A stretch of DNA of 64,000 bases from Microvelia longipes (lineage: Eukaryota; Arthropoda; Insecta; Hemiptera; Veliidae), in NCBI GenBank assembly GCA_018340805.1, contig JACMZG010000008.1, forward strand, positions 16,289,402-16,353,401, read 5' to 3'. A program made the position numbers and the translations under genes. This document shows, piece by piece, positions 51,695-63,461 of this stretch. The first letter of the stretch is position 1. The number at the start of each line of letters is the position of its first letter. Below the pieces are notes generated by a model. That model was not told the origin of the DNA and made no database searches. It saw only the letters and a list, made by a program, of their open reading frames with translations.

Positions 51695-52675
51695 CAAAAC
51701 AGAAATAGAGATTCTACAAAATATAACATTCTGTGAGGTACTTGCATTGGTCTGAGATTATTTATTCAGCCTTCATGAAAGTACTGTTGATTATGATCCT
51801 ATTAATTAATTTAACTATAATTAACAATTAATTAACTTCAATATTATTAATCATAAATTTAGTTTGTTTCTTTTAAATAATTTTTAAAGAAAGTGATACA
51901 AAATCAGCGGGGTACAGGCATTTAATAACCAGAGAGTGCCTCCAGGATTTCATTGCTGTATTAAGTTTTCTACGGTATTATTAATACTTTTGTCAGGGTA
52001 AGTTGCTTTATACACTGCTGTCCGTACAGCGATGCGGCTAACAAACTTGATCTCAAAAATAAAATTTATTTGTAATGAGCCAACTCTTTTATTAGAAGAT
52101 AACGATCTTGTATTGCGCTCGCAGGAAGTTCCCGTGAACATCAACGAATGAAAGAAACACGTAGATATAAAATACAGCTTCCTACAGAGAGCGATATTAA
52201 ACATCACTATTACTGTAAAACAAAAGCCTTCCGAGATGGAGATGACTTTCCTTAAGTCCAATAAGACGAGGAGGAGTTCAAGTATAAGTAGAATCTTTTA
52301 TTACTTCATTAAAACTTTTAAACCTCTCATCCAAAATGGCCCATTTTTTGATTATTTTTTTAAAGAAATGCATAATACTTTACTTTTGCACTAAAATATC
52401 TTGTATCAATGATCATATCAAGTGGGTCCTATGAATAAAAATTTTTAGAGCATACAATTTTTCGTTCGTCGGTACCAAAATCACTAATTTATAATTAACT
52501 TTTGAGCAGAAAAATGATTTTAGCCCTAATTAGTAAAACGAAGCAGTTTCACAAATTTTTGCGTGGGGTATCGTTTAGTATGTTTTTTGGACCGCTGAGC
52601 TCAAAAAAACTAGGTTACAACTTAATTAAGGAACGCTATAAACTTTAAGATTCATGGTCAGTTTAAAATGAAAAT
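51695..52675. other. No gene recognised
   Basis: AT-rich. A 103-codon minus-strand frame at 51950-52261 shows no family motif. 52450-52530 resembles the inverse of 54690-54830 (shared GATCATATCAAGT, ATTTTTCGTTCG/CGAAAAATTGT and AAATGATTTTAGCC), so 52370-54840 may carry an old inverted duplication. 52555-52615 has a family D trace. Confidence 0.45.
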
Positions 52676-52684
52676 GATTGCAAA

Positions 52685-52875
52685 ATACGGGCTTTCAGCC
52701 CGTATCCGCTGCGCGGCGTCGGCCCGGGGGCTCACCTCTAACAACAACATTTTTGTTGTTTTGTATTATGTGTTGTTTCATTATTGTTCTTCTTACATGG
52801 CATTTTGCCATGTATCTAGCGAATTTTCACAGCCTCTCCACACAGGCCCGCTTCGCGGGCCTGAGAGGCTTTTTC
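52685..52875. repeat. Cluster of short perfect hairpins
   Basis: Several hairpins follow one another. ATACGGGCT-TTC-AGCCCGTAT occupies 52685-52705. ACATGGCA-TTT-TGCCATGT occupies 52795-52813. A compound stem at 52831-52870 has AGCCTCT/AGAGGCT outside and CAGGCCCGC-TTC-GCGGGCCTG inside, and runs into TTTTT. The first and last have 9-bp stems closed by the same TTC triloop. Overlapping plus-strand frames of 76 and 82 codons are incidental. Confidence 0.8.
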
Positions 52876-53203
52876 ACAAATTTGATTTTACTAATTGAGA
52901 TTTTATTAATACTGTATTATTATTAATATGCTATATAATTAAAATTAAGAAGCATTATAAACAAAAATATATTCATGATTTACATGAAAATACAGTTTCT
53001 GTCACTTAAGATTGTCTGATTGAGCTGAAACTGGTGGCAATCGTTTTAGAATGACTTCGACCATATAAAGACTACTTCGAGGGTCTTCTGCTTATTGGCT
53101 CAAAATCCGTTTCAGGTGAATAGAAGTTGATTGGAGCAATAAAAAAAAAATTTGTGGCAGCCCCACTAAAATTTATAAAAAATCAGAAATTATAAAATCA
53201 ACG

Positions 53204-53450
53204 TTTGGAGATAAAATCTTGTATGCACCTTGGGAGTAAAATGATATTTTCTCCCTCGCAATTACCTCCCTCGGCTTTGCCTCGGGAATTACACATAAAT
53301 TCCTCAGCTTCGCCTCGGAAGTTATACTTAATACTTATACTTATGGTTAATACTTTGGTTCCCTCGGCTTACGCCTTAGGAACCAACTAACTGCTTAGGG
53401 AAATAATAGCATTCTTTACTCCCTTGGTACATAAATAACTATTATTTTAC
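53204..53450. mobile_element. Inverted-repeat element with palindromic internal units (family F)
   Basis: Bounded by TTGTATGCACCTTGGGAGTA on the left and its inverse CTTTACTCCCTTGGTACATA on the right. The inside consists of three or four ~35-bp units, each a small palindrome of the type CCCTCGGCTTTGCCTCGGGA. A second copy with the same ends is at 62598-62850. Confidence 0.78.
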
Positions 53451-53454
53451 CCTC

Positions 53455-54008
53455 TAAAGTCTAATACTTATTATTAGTTCACTTAAAAAAATATATTTTG
53501 TAAAATAACACATTCATTCCCCTTTTATACAACAAAAATTATCAGTGTTTGCAACTTCTAGCAACAATAGCTTACATTTTTTACTATTGAATTTATAAAA
53601 ATATTTGTACTTTTTAAAGTGTAATAAAGAGAGAAGTTTACTTCCGTTTTTGGCAAAACTTTTTCTTATCTCTTACTTCCTCTAATGCCCTACCATAAAA
53701 ATTCCATAAAATTCCATTTTTGCAAAAAATAATTTTTCATGCATATATTCAGGCAATTGTTCCAAAATATTTGACATAATTAATAGTTCGTCCTATAAGA
53801 AATTTAGTCAGCTTTCCAACGAAACCAATTTCACCTTTCTACCTTGAACAATTTAAACGCTATTAACAATTTTATGATGTGAGATCAAACAATTTTTCAA
53901 AACTATTAAAGTTGATCTTTTGGAAAAACGATTAGATATCGGAGTTAGTATTATAGAACATTTTTCCCCCTTTGAGGAGTACAATCGCCTCCCTCTTTAG
54001 TGGACACT
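53455..54008. other. No feature recognised
   Basis: AT-rich DNA without a supported gene. Confidence 0.5.
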
Positions 54009-54016
54009 TCATATGT

Positions 54017-54467
<451 letters not shown>

Positions 54468-54469
54468 TT

Positions 54470-55020
54470 ATTGTTCCAAAAGATCCACCCTCACCGGTTC
54501 CAAGGCCCCAACCTCATAAGCTCATTTTTTCTACAATAATTCGCTAAAATACACAATTATTTGTTGGTTATGATATAATAAATGATAAAACCAATAGGAC
54601 GCTAATAAGTAACATTGTTACAGTTACTGTACTTAAGTTATGTGTGCTTTGTATCACTAAGGCCAAAATGATTTTTAGCCTAGTTGCTTTGTTTAAGGCT
54701 AAAATCATTTTTCTGCACAAAAAGTAATTATAAATTTAAGATTTTGGTACCCATAATCGAAAAATTGTATCTTCATAAATTTTTATTAATAGGACCTACT
54801 TGATATGATCATTGATTAACAAGATATTTTAATGCAAAAGTAAATAATTATGATTTTTTTTAAATAATCCAAAACTGAGCCATTATTGTAGGTCAATACT
54901 GACCTTAACCGATTTCGATGATATTGGTATTGTTAAAAACAAAATTCATAACCACAAAGTTTTCCATACGAAGTTTATATCAGAGAAACACATAATTTTT
55001 AAGTAATGGTTGAGCCCCCA
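54470..55020. other. No gene recognised
   Basis: AT-rich. 54690-54830 looks like the inverted partner of 52400-52530. Confidence 0.45.
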
Positions 55021-55021
55021 C

Positions 55022-55185
55022 CAGGCCCGTAGCCAGGGGGGATCCCCCCTCTGGAAAAAACTTCATACCCTCTGGCGAAGTACATTCCAGTGAAATTCCC
55101 TTACAGATACGCGTGAATCCCCCCCCCTTGGGAATGGTCCCCCCGTCCCACTACGTTTTGGCTGGCTACTTGCCTGGCCCCTACG
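55022..55185. repeat. Short G-run MITE-like element
   Basis: CCAGGCCCGTAGCCAGGGGG on the left faces GGCTGGCTACTTGCCTGG on the right, with C-runs inside each end. The left end motif is a common terminus of short invertebrate DNA elements. A minus-strand 84-codon frame over it has no motif. Confidence 0.6.
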
Positions 55186-56088
55186 CTTGCCGTAATGGGA
55201 TTTAAATATTGTGGAAAACGTAAATGCCTGGGTCGCTACGCCAGTCATAAATAAATTAATAGTATGAATCATGTTTATTCTTATACATGTTAGATATAAT
55301 ATATCCCAGGGATGCAACGCTCATCCCATAAGATTAATGGTACGAAAAATGTTCGCTTAGATTCACTATGCTCATCTTAATATTATTATAATAGTTGAAA
55401 ATGTATAAATACCAGGGCTCGCTACGCGTACCATAAAAGATTAGTAATGAGAAAAATGTGAATAATAAGGCTCGGCTCGTAAGGATAATTTAAATTATCC
55501 TCAATAATTAGCCTAAATTATTTAAGCTCGAAAGAGGTTGGAAATGTGGAAAATGTATTTATAGAGGCTTGCTAAGCTGGCATTCAAAATAAGTGATAAA
55601 ATGTAATAACCGGGCTTCACTACGCTCGCCCTTAAGAGATAAATAGTGAGGAAAATAAAATTCCGGGGCTCCCTATGCGCGACTTATGAGATTATTAGCG
55701 AGGAAATGTAAATACAGTAGCTCACTAAACTCGCTCTAAAAAGTTTAATAGTAACTAAAATGTAAATGCCGGAGCTCACTACGCTCGCAATAAAGAGATT
55801 AAAAATTATGAAATGTAAGTACTAGGGCTCGCTGCGCTTGCCCCATAGAAATGAATAGTAAGTTAAATGCATATACTGGGGATTGCTACGCTTGCAGTGA
55901 AGAGATTTAAAAGGATGAAATGTAAGTACTAGGGCTCGCTGCGCTTGACCTATACAAATGAATAGTAAGTTAAATGCATATACTGGGGATTGCTACGCTT
56001 GCACTGAAGAGATTAAAAATTATGAAATGTAAGTACTAGGGCTCGCTGCGCTTGCCTGAAATGTAAACGCTAGGGATCATTAAGCTTG
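55186..56088. repeat. Tandem repeat, ~56-bp unit with ~113-bp dimers
   Basis: About fifteen units, each with a GGGCTCGCTACGCTCGCC-type core then AAGAGATTAAA and GAAATGTAAATGC. Units at 55185-55750 are diverged. Between 55805 and 56045 two neighbouring unit types are amplified together as a ~113-bp dimer (GTAAGTACTAGGGCTCGCTG alternating with ATGCATATACTGGGGATTGC). It abuts the MITE-like element, which may have seeded it. Confidence 0.9.
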
Positions 56089-56089
56089 T

Positions 56090-57464
56090 TAACATAAATT
56101 TAAAGTTCTTTAAGTAAGAGTATGTGGTACACACTCTTATTTTTAGGCGGACATAAATAATATTCAAATGATTAAGAATGTATTCATTTTAATGATTAAA
56201 TGTACCGCCATCATGCATGGCAAACAAAACATATGTCATTTGATATTACCAAGTGTTTAAAAATTTAAAAATTCGCCCTGATGACGGTGTAACGGAACAG
56301 AGTGGGACATGACATTATGTCGAGCCATCAATGATGACGAATGTCGAATAATGGAACAGTTCCCAGATGTAGCATTGCATTTTGCTTGTTACATTTCCTA
56401 GGTGTCTCTTGCACAACTATATTGTGTCAACTATTCATGTTTTGCAAAACTCGGTAGAATCAAATGATATAAATCTTACGGTAAGTCTAAATGAGCATCA
56501 ATATGCTTACCAGACCATCCATGTATATAGTTTATCTATGAATCTATATTTTTATACAAAACTTTGCAACACTGAATAAGACAAGAGAAAGAAACAAATT
56601 CATCTTGCTGAAGTTCAGCCGCCTGAAATCTGAAATAGGACAGTTCAGTTTGGGAATCAAACTATTTTGATTTTAATAAGTGAAATCAAGAACTTACAAG
56701 GAAAACTTTTAAAGTGTTTAAAGACAATTTAAAGCAAATATTAACAGATAAAGTGTTTTGCTTTGTAAAGAACGTTTTTTCCAAACCAATTCTTAATCAT
56801 ACGACTTATCCTAATGTTTTTTTTAAAAAAAACGAAATAGGAAGCAACCTGATCTAAACTAAACTAAATTAAAACAACATTAAGTTTTTAAGCAACAAAT
56901 ACATAAAAGTCACGATATTATTTGTAATGTTTTTGTTTAAAAATTTGACAAAGAGCTTTTGCCTACACAGCTACGTCGTACGTCTTAAAAGTACCTTTGG
57001 CTTGGGTTGTACCAAACAAGTCCGAAATTCTATCCGCTGACAGGGAATTTAATAACAAAAATAACACTTTATAAGATCATTAAGAGTACTACTAAACATT
57101 CCAAACAAATCTTTAATCACTACACAGTAGTATACACGTGCTCAGTATATTAAAAAAGGGGAAAATACATGAATAATGAACATCATTATTCTACATATTG
57201 AAAGCGTTTAGTGGTATGAGAATTCGTAACCTATCTCTTTGTATTGATATCTTAATCTATCTTAGTTGTAAAACACCCTCAAACGCTGCACATTTTACGT
57301 CTTAAGTAAAAATAAACCAAAATCAACAACTAAATACAATAGAGTTAAAATAAATACTTCCCTTATTAGCAAAATTAATAAACAGCTCGAGTAATGGACA
57401 CAACGCTTGCCTCCATGATTAACAATCGTTTTTTCACTTAAGTTTTTAGTTAACTAACCTTAGG
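56090..57464. other. No gene recognised
   Basis: AT-rich. A 65-codon frame at 56382-56579 has no motif. Confidence 0.5.
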
Positions 57465-57800
57465 GTTAGCGAAAACTCTATTGATAAATAGGAAAGGTAC
57501 CATTTCAAAGAGAGTTTGCCCGGCATGTCCATAAACCATAAATGTATTTTTTTTTAAATAAGAAATAGGCATTTGTTAAATAAAACAGTGTTTTAGCGGT
57601 TTCAATGTTCAGTGTTCATTGGTTACAAAACAGTTTCAGCGGATTTCCTTTGAAAAAAATCAGGAATATTGACAAATAAGAAGTTGTGGTATCGCTGAAT
57701 TTGAAAATGGTTGAATCTGGTCGTACTACCCTAGGGTAAGCGAAAACTCGATTGATAAGCAAGAAAGGTTGTATTTCAAAGGAAATTTACCGCATGCAGA
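57465..57800. repeat. Family C-related repeat
   Basis: Two direct copies of a ~65-bp block: TAGGGTTAGCGAAAACTCTA..GTTTGCCCGGCATG at 57467-57530, and TAGGGTAAGCGAAAACTCGA..AATTTACCGCATGC at 57732-57797. Between them GCGGATTTCCTTTGAAAAAA is a family C end in the opposite sense. Related to 28392-29396 and 37626-37950. Confidence 0.65.
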
Positions 57801-58320
57801 CATCCGTCTAGTATTATTTTGTAGTTATTGAGAAAGAGTCTCGTGTAAAATAGAGTTATTACTTGATTTTTCATTTGAGTGTACTTGAATTTCTGACTTA
57901 GCGGTAAGGTTTGAAAAAGTTAGTTACGCCTACCAGATCTTTTGTAATGGGTTAAATCCGTTACTTTAAACCTATTATGATTAGGGAATAATCTGATGCA
58001 CTAGATGCTAAAACAATCCCGTACAAGTCTTTGATTTCATCCCCTACTGTATAATGCATTTAATCTGTTACACTAACTGAATACATTTATTTAGAATGCT
58101 ATTTTTCAATTTCCAGCAATAGATTTAATCCAGTTGCTACAAAGTAGTAATACTTAATTAAACTTATACTTACTTGAATAAATACATTAGCCAAGATTTG
58201 TAATGGAATTTTTCAAGTAAATTACCGCTTTAAATTCAAAATACTATTACTACTCCTGTACCATTTTTTTCATTACCAATCTTTTTTCTCAGGTATGTTT
58301 CCTTCAATGATTCCAATACT
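57801..58320. other. No feature recognised
   Basis: AT-rich spacer up to the hairpin trio. Confidence 0.5.
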
Positions 58321-58509
58321 ACTACTGGTTATATTCCAGTAGTCACTTTATTTTACTGGTACATGTAATTGAAATTCAGGATAGTATACCACAAATATTT
58401 AAGTGAATTCCTTGATTATTTCCAATAAGAATCAATCAAAGGTATAAACCTTTGATTGATTGAGGTAAATTAAGGTGCAGTACTTAAATAATTAAGTACT
58501 GCCCCTTAA
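58321..58509. repeat. Three successive perfect hairpins
   Basis: ACTACTGG/CCAGTAGT (8 bp) spans 58321-58343. AATCAATCAAAGGT/ACCTTTGATTGATT (14 bp, loop ATAA) spans 58430-58461. GCAGTACTTAA/TTAAGTACTGC (11 bp, loop ATAA) spans 58477-58502 and is extended by TTAAGG/CCTTAA outside. Nothing coding overlaps them. Confidence 0.82.
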
Positions 58510-58510
58510 T

Positions 58511-59640
58511 TAACCTGGTAATTGACTGCATTTTTTCCAGGCCATAACCTAATGGTTATAAACATAAAATACAAAATAACGATAAAAATTATTGACAGAA
58601 TCAAGATTTGAATACAGCCTTAGGGTTAAATTACATCGAGAGGTCGTCACGCCTATTTCTACTTGTTTCTTTATTTCTCGCGTTCTAATGGTCTAAATTT
58701 TAATTATTGTAAAATAAAAATTTAAAATCCATATAAAATAAGTTGATGACAAGTTGAAAGCCGTTTTGGTTTAAATTAATAAACATTATGGAGAGAATGT
58801 TCTTAGTAGTTATTATTATATACGTATAGGTCAATTTTTGTGGCAAGTTTCATTATTAAGCATAATCACAACGGGAGTTATGCGTGATGCAGGCAAACGA
58901 TCATATAGACATACATTTGGAACAACATAGAGCAATGAAGGCATATAAACAACACATCACACATAACTTTTATATGACCATATGGATTTTTAATGAAAGG
59001 TTTTGATTCCAGACTAGGAGTTTTCTAACTACTAGCCAGCTACTGAAGACATTTGCCACAAGAACAGCAAAAAATACGAAAAACACTATCTCAGAGCTGG
59101 TGCCTCAGAAATTTACTTTTAAACAGTTTACTTGAGTATACGATCGGTAGCATCTGCTAATTTCAAACACGTTAATTGCTTCGGTAGAAAAGCTTATACA
59201 GAGGTTTACAGTCTGAATCAATATATATATTAGTAGACCTTCCACAAGAATATTCTGGGGGCACACTAACTAGTCACTAAGAGACAAAGCTAAACAATAA
59301 AATCTTTGACGTCTACTACGGAAGTCTGCACTTACAGCGTCAGTCCTACTAAAGAAACAGGAGAGGACTATTTCCCTTAAAAAAATCAGAGGTACTAATT
59401 ACTATAAACATCCACTACCAAAACACAGGGCAGAATCTAAAAACAATTATCACTAATATTCAGACAATAATCTTCAATATAAAAGGGGTGTGTCGTAACA
59501 CCCTGAGAACTCCAGGAGATTCTAAACTCGGCTTAAATTATTATATCGATAAACAGTTTTCGTTAGGCGTGGTGCGTGCGAAAATTTCGAGAAAAATTCC
59601 CTTTGAAGAATTGAAGGTCTTCTAAGCGGGTTTTGTGCAG
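58511..59640. other. Upstream region of the putative second gene
   Basis: No gene recognised. The last ~150 bases become GC-richer towards the TATA box at 59665, as expected for a promoter-proximal region. Confidence 0.4.
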
Positions 59641-59770
59641 GGGGCGAGTGGGAGAAACTGAACGTATAAAACAAGGGGTTGCAGTGATAATAGATTTATA
59701 TCTGTGCTTAATCCAAAGACGGTAACTCGTTTTATTTGTTTAGTTAACGTAGTGGTGAATTTTGTGAAAA
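59641..59770 (+). promoter_or_regulatory. TATA promoter and 5' UTR of a putative second gene
   Basis: A GC-rich block (GGGGCGAGTGGGAGAAACTG) leads to a TATAAA box at 59665-59670 in the context AACGTATAAAACAAGGGG. The start site should be roughly 30 bases on, around 59693-59699. No clean TCAGT initiator lies at that distance. A 70-odd-base leader then reaches ATG at 59771. TATA boxes with short leaders are usual for insect cuticular genes. Confidence 0.55.
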
Positions 59771-59788
59771 ATGATTTCAATTATCAAG
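59771..59788 (+). CDS. Putative first coding exon (MISIIK) of a secreted, possibly cuticular, protein
   Basis: ATG in the context GTGAAAAATG opens six codons, MISIIK, which end exactly at AAG/GTATTTATG, a plausible donor in phase 0. Insect cuticular genes characteristically split the signal peptide after four to six codons in phase 0, and the intact gene at 45.6 kb needs just such an exon. The arrangement of TATA box, short leader, tiny exon and donor is why it is called. No exon 2 with a hydrophobic start was found up to 64000, so the rest would lie outside the window. Without it the product cannot be named, and a chance ATG near a TATA remains possible. Confidence 0.45.
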
Positions 59789-60037
59789 GTATTTATGTTC
59801 TTTATTCTGGGTGAAATTTATTAAATTTAATGGATAATCTTACACTTTTATTATTAATGATAATTAATAATAATTATCTGTTAATGAATAGATAAAAATA
59901 CAAATAGTTTATCATTCACATTCCGGCATCATATTATTATCATATATAGCTGTAATCAGATTGGAACAATTGAAATAATAATAAATATTTATACAAACAC
60001 ACACAACACACGACAATAATATATATAGTATATTAGG

Positions 60038-60039
<2 letters not shown>

Positions 60040-60084
<45 letters not shown>

Positions 60085-60098
60085 ATATATATATATAC

Positions 60099-60155
<57 letters not shown>
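60040..60155. repeat. (AT)n microsatellite
   Basis: About 115 bp of AT dinucleotide with TATACATATAC interruptions. Confidence 0.95.
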
Positions 60156-60159
<4 letters not shown>

Positions 60160-61140
60160 TATGTTATGTCTATATGTAGGGTAAATGAAATAGTATTCTT
60201 AACAACTAAAAGTAAAATGTATAGTTTAACCAAAGAAAACTAATGTTTCGAAAGTATGAGAGCCCCCAGTAGGGAACTAGAGCGGAGGCTCTGTCTCGTT
60301 GTCAATATTAGAACATAGTGTCTATATGGACGCCATAAAATAAGTAAAATGTGTAAGGAATGAAATATAAATAAATTTATATACACAAAAAGGAACATTT
60401 CAGATCTGCTAACACTAAGGTGCAGATAGCAGTCACAAATTGCTATTCAGAGCATTAGTATGGATTTCTGTCCACAAGCTTTATCTGAACGAATTTGTAC
60501 ACTTTATCTGTTCACGAATAGGATTCAACATAATTTCGGCCATTTATCACGTAATGCTCTCTCTTATTAATTTATTTCCATCAACTAAGGAAATAAAAAA
60601 GTTGTATTCAAAGTTTAATTAGTGAAATATAAAATCTGTTCATCTGCGGAGGTAGCCAAATGATTTTCTGAAGTTGAAACAAACTACAGAACCATACACA
60701 TATGAGATAAAAGAGTACTTGGATTTTTTTCAGTTACTTAATATATTTTAAAAATAAATTAAGCTGAAATAATATATCCTACAATAGGAAGGAGAAGCAA
60801 TGTAATGAGAAAAATGTTGAGCCACTTTTTCCATCTTGTCCACGTCTTAGCACCTACAGAGCCCAATAATTTTAAATAGTTGTGGTCTGTATGTCGAGAT
60901 GGACGTATGTCAACTTTGTAGTAAACAAATGACCAAACAATCTAGATAAAACTTGGAATCCGAATAAAGTCCTATTAAAGAAAGAACTGATATCGATTTA
61001 GTGCGAAATACAATAGGGCGTCTCAATAGAGACCATTTTAAATTTTTCACTTCTGGCGACATTAAAATCTAAACGGCGGACACTATAAAAATATTAATAA
61101 TATAAAGAAGGTCGTTAAATAAAGGTCGTAAAATAAATGT
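60160..61140. other. No gene recognised
   Basis: AT-rich. A 60-codon frame at 60440-60622 has no motif. Probably intronic if the 59.7-kb exon is real. Confidence 0.45.
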
Positions 61141-61149
61141 CGAACAATT

Positions 61150-61850
61150 TACACGGCATCAAGTCATTAGACTCGCTTCGCACGTCCTGAGATTGGAAAT
61201 ACATTGGGTTGATTCCCAGTGGTCACCCATCTAGGTACTGTCCACGCACAATGCTGCTTAACTTTTCTGATCCAACGAAAATAATAGCTTTACTTGTAAT
61301 TTTTAAACGAAACTTGTGCATACTTACTTATTTTGTAAATGTATAACTTGTACCAAATTTCAACTCAATTAGATTATTTTCTGATTTTTTACATTTTTTA
61401 AAAAAAAAGTACATAAGATTATATGAATACATATAATCAGTATATTCATTAATGCTGATAATAAGATGAAACTTGGCACATATGTTAGTTGTTAGTCTTA
61501 TACATGACTTCATGCGTGCTAAATCTCAATTCGATCGCATCATTTTTCCCCGTTTTATGATTTTTCGAAATTTGCTGAGTCATTATTACGGGTTAAGTTA
61601 TTAGAACAACAATAACTATGGACTGATTTTTCTTTTGACTGATTATTTCTAGCATAAATACACTGGGAGCTACGATGATGACAGACACTTACACACACAC
61701 ATACAAACAGACAGATAACTTTGTTAAAAAATAGTTAGGAGGCAATAAAAAAAACCTAAAACGTATAATTCCGATGACATCCCGTTTTCGGATTTTTTTG
61801 CAAACACAATACTTTTCCTATATACCTACGGTATAAATGAGGAAAAGTAA
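61150..61850 (+). repeat. Family A dispersed repeat, 5'-truncated
   Basis: Starts within the TTAGACTCGCTTCGCACGTC block and keeps the remaining order: GTCACCCATCTAGGTACTG, TAATGCTGATAATAAGATGA, GAGTCATTATTACGGGTTAA, the CACACACACACATACA block. It ends with the best-preserved terminal hairpin, ACTTTTCCT at 61811-61819, TATACC-TAC-GGTATA and AGGAAAAGT at 61840-61848. Confidence 0.85.
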
Positions 61851-62321
61851 AAACCACAATCAATAAGAAAGGACTTGCACAACAACTGCAGTAAAAACTG
61901 CACAACTTCCGTTTTAGATGATATTGAGAAATATACAAACCTGAAACAAAGAAATGGAAAACAAGATATTATTAAAAAATACATTAATCGTGAAGTAGTA
62001 AAAGATAATGCCTGGGATTTGTTAGAAATGTTTTTATTTTTTATAAGAATAGAGGATCTAAACATAAATTTTGTCGTTCCTCTAGTAAATGATTTCCTAT
62101 TTTATAAAATTGAAATTTATAAAAAATAAATGAAGTGCTTGGTATAAAAGACATTAATAACATTAAGAATAACCCCTGTGGGGACCTAGGGGTACAGTAA
62201 TTGCAGGTGTAGACACATTCTGATTATATGACTTGTGTTAACACTTGAGTAATTAAGTGTTAACTGTTAACTTAAAGGTACAAAAATTTGTTTTTATTTT
62301 AATAATAAAAGAAAAACAAAA
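61851..62321. other. No gene recognised
   Basis: An 84-codon plus-strand frame (61875-62129, non-ATG start) is Lys/Asn/Ile-rich. It reads QRNGKQDIIKKYINREVVKD, with an overlapping minus-strand frame. It lies just upstream of the recombinase-like remnant and could be part of the same decayed gene, but no motif supports this. Confidence 0.35.
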
Positions 62322-62533
62322 CAAGCGTCAAGTCTGCGGTCACTGTATTCAATGATCAAATCATCTTTGCTTTGTGAGAGAAACTTTTAATATCAATAGC
62401 TATGCATCACTAATAGCGTTATTAAAAAGAAAAAAACGAAGTTTATGTTGCAAAGAAAGCGAATGTTTTTACTAAGAATCAAGTTGAAGACTTTTTGCAT
62501 AATTCATCAAACGACGAGTTTCTTATGATAAAG
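62322..62533 (+). pseudogene. Decayed tyrosine-recombinase-like (Crypton-type?) exon
   Basis: Three frames read in succession give QASSLRSLYSMIKSSLLCER, then NINSYASLIALLKRK, then NEVYVAKKANVFTKNQVEDF and LHNSSNDEFLMIK. It ends at AAG/GTAAGA, a good splice donor at 62534. The joint pattern SSL.S.YSM.KS, ..Y..L.ALLKRK, ..Y..KKA.VFT...V..FL, ..D.FLMIK resembles, from memory, the region before the catalytic domain of repetitive tyrosine-recombinase-like proteins common in arthropod genomes. Two frameshifts break it, one in an A-run near 62430, and no downstream catalytic exon is present. The split at a donor suggests it came from a spliced gene or intron-bearing element. The family call is tentative; the coding-like character is stronger. 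Confidence 0.55.
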
Positions 62534-62597
62534 GTAAGATAATTTTCAGTTGAAAAATCATGAAAAAAGACATTCTTAGTTTATTTTCAATGTCGAC

Positions 62598-62850
62598 GTC
62601 TGGAGATAAAATCTTGTATGCACCTTGGGAGTAAAATGCCATTATTCCCTCGCAATAATTTCCTCCCTCGGCTTCGCCTCGGGAGTAAATAGCTATAACT
62701 TCCTCGGCTTCGCCTCAGGAGTTAAACAAATAAATCCCTCGGCTTCGCCTCAGGATTTAAATCCTTTGGTTCCCTCGGCTTTTGCCTTAGGAACCAACAT
62801 AATGCTCAGGGGAATAATGACATTCTTTACTCCCTTGGTGCATAAATAAC
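62598..62850. mobile_element. Inverted-repeat element with palindromic internal units (family F)
   Basis: Second copy of the 53.2-kb element. TTGTATGCACCTTGGGAGTA opens it and CTTTACTCCCTTGGTGCATA closes it in inverted sense, with matching GGGAATAATG-type sequence just inside each end. Four or five internal units read TCCCTCGGCTTCGCCTCGGGA or TTCCTCGGCTTCGCCTCAGG. A 74-codon frame with SSLGFASGV repeats is incidental. Confidence 0.8.
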
Positions 62851-62851
62851 T

Positions 62852-63460
62852 ATTACCTTAGGATGCGAGCCCTAGCCTACGTAGATTTAAAGACGTTGCA
62901 TTATTTATCAATAATTAAACGTTTAAGTTTTTATTTAATTTTTTACATTGTAATAATTATACCTACAATATTATTGTAGAAACCAAATATAATTTATGTT
63001 TTTTTATCTATTTATCTAAAAAAACATCTATTATTTTGTGCAATTATCGTGAAATTTGTGAAAAAGTATATGCTATGATTTTTTTGCCTCATAAATCAAA
63101 CTTTAAGTCCCTTAACAATTGCAATAAACTTAAATACAACTCGGACAACTTTTTAATAAAGAGAACTATAACCAAGATTCATAACTTCATAACAGATAAG
63201 TACCTGTAGAGATGGCAACCATTGCCGTCATTAGGGATTGGAAGCATTCCCTTGAGGACAACTATGACCAAAAAGTATGTGTATAGTACACACTCCTTGG
63301 TATGACTAGAGCTGTAAACTGATTAGCTTATGGATAGCCAAATCGTTAAGCTTTATTCTTCATGATCTCGATTCGTAGCCGTCTTTTGGTACAATAGTTA
63401 TGTCCATAGATTCATTGCAAGCTGGGCTATACCCTACCGCAATACATGAAGAGGCTTGAA
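62852..63460. other. No feature recognised
   Basis: AT-rich spacer before the terminal MITE copies. Confidence 0.5.
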
Positions 63461-63461
63461 A

